Source of the DNA: Plasmodium malariae
Lineage: Eukaryota > Apicomplexa > Aconoidasida > Haemosporida > Plasmodiidae
NCBI RefSeq assembly: GCF_900090045.1
Contig: NC_041787.1
Location: 2,353,001-2,417,000 of the forward strand
Reading direction: 5' to 3'
Length of the DNA: 64,000 bases
Shown: piece after piece, positions 63,897-64,000 of the stretch
Layout: each line of letters starts with the position of its first letter
How positions within the stretch are numbered: the first letter of the stretch is position 1
The notes under the pieces: generated by a model
The model's input: only the letters and a program-made list of their open reading frames with translations
Told to the model about the DNA's origin: nothing
Databases searched by the model: none
Position numbers and translations under genes: made by a program

Positions 63897-64000
63897 GTAA
63901 TATATTTTAATAATTTGTTCATGATATAAATTTAAAGATACTATTTCTCTTAAAGAATAGTAGAATATTCTATAAAACAAAGATTTATGTTTTTACATAA

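Noticed and set aside
1..64000. tRNA, rRNA, CRISPR arrays, transposons
   Set aside because: No cloverleaf with plausible A and B boxes, no rRNA-like conserved stretch, no spacer-repeat array and no transposase or reverse-transcriptase frame was seen on reading both strands. A covariance-model search was not possible here.

Overview
The window is extremely A+T-rich eukaryotic DNA with short GT-AG introns, long poly(dA/dT) runs, (TA)n tracts and two-exon genes whose first exon encodes a hydrophobic signal and whose second carries a PEXEL-like motif. That is a malaria parasite (Plasmodium). A two-exon gene at 56980-57931 looks like the fam-m family, which was described in Plasmodium malariae and its close relatives, so P. 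malariae or a malariae-like species is the best guess. The call rests on remembered family features; no search was run.

The window reads from a chromosome core edge into a subtelomere. The left end (1-4.5 kb) holds core-type genes: the 3' part of a multi-exon leucine-rich-repeat gene, a small two-exon gene of unknown function, and an intact choline kinase on the minus strand. From 10 kb onward come single genes for secreted or exported proteins (10636-11379, with a PEXEL; 14782-15490). A PHIST-type exported gene at 18899-19888 is intact except for one in-frame TAA.

About 20-37 kb has no intact gene. It is a repeat-built block: a diverged module of several hundred bases seen about five times (25.2-28.0 kb), a 59/60-bp minisatellite (28.2-28.7 kb), a 14-bp minisatellite (29.5-29.9 kb), a degenerate repeat of about 160-240 bp (30.0-30.7 kb) and a 53-bp triplication (31.4-31.5 kb). 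Exon-like scraps lie at 21.6 and 34-35.4 kb, the latter with a PIR-like tail.

The right part holds an intact two-exon exported membrane protein (37337-38240) and a large decayed minus-strand gene (about 42.0-46.95 kb). This relic is interrupted by roughly 112 perfect TTC/GAA triplets. Beyond it are an intact three-exon PlsC-type acyltransferase (50591-52037), an exported-protein relic with three in-frame stops (53548-54216) and a fam-m gene (56980-57931). From 58 kb to the end there are only isolated first-exon-like ORFs, one of which (63870) may begin a gene beyond the window.

In functional terms there are two phospholipid enzymes (choline kinase in the CDP-choline branch and a PlsC acyltransferase in phosphatidate synthesis) among genes that are probably host-cell-directed, several of them visibly decaying.
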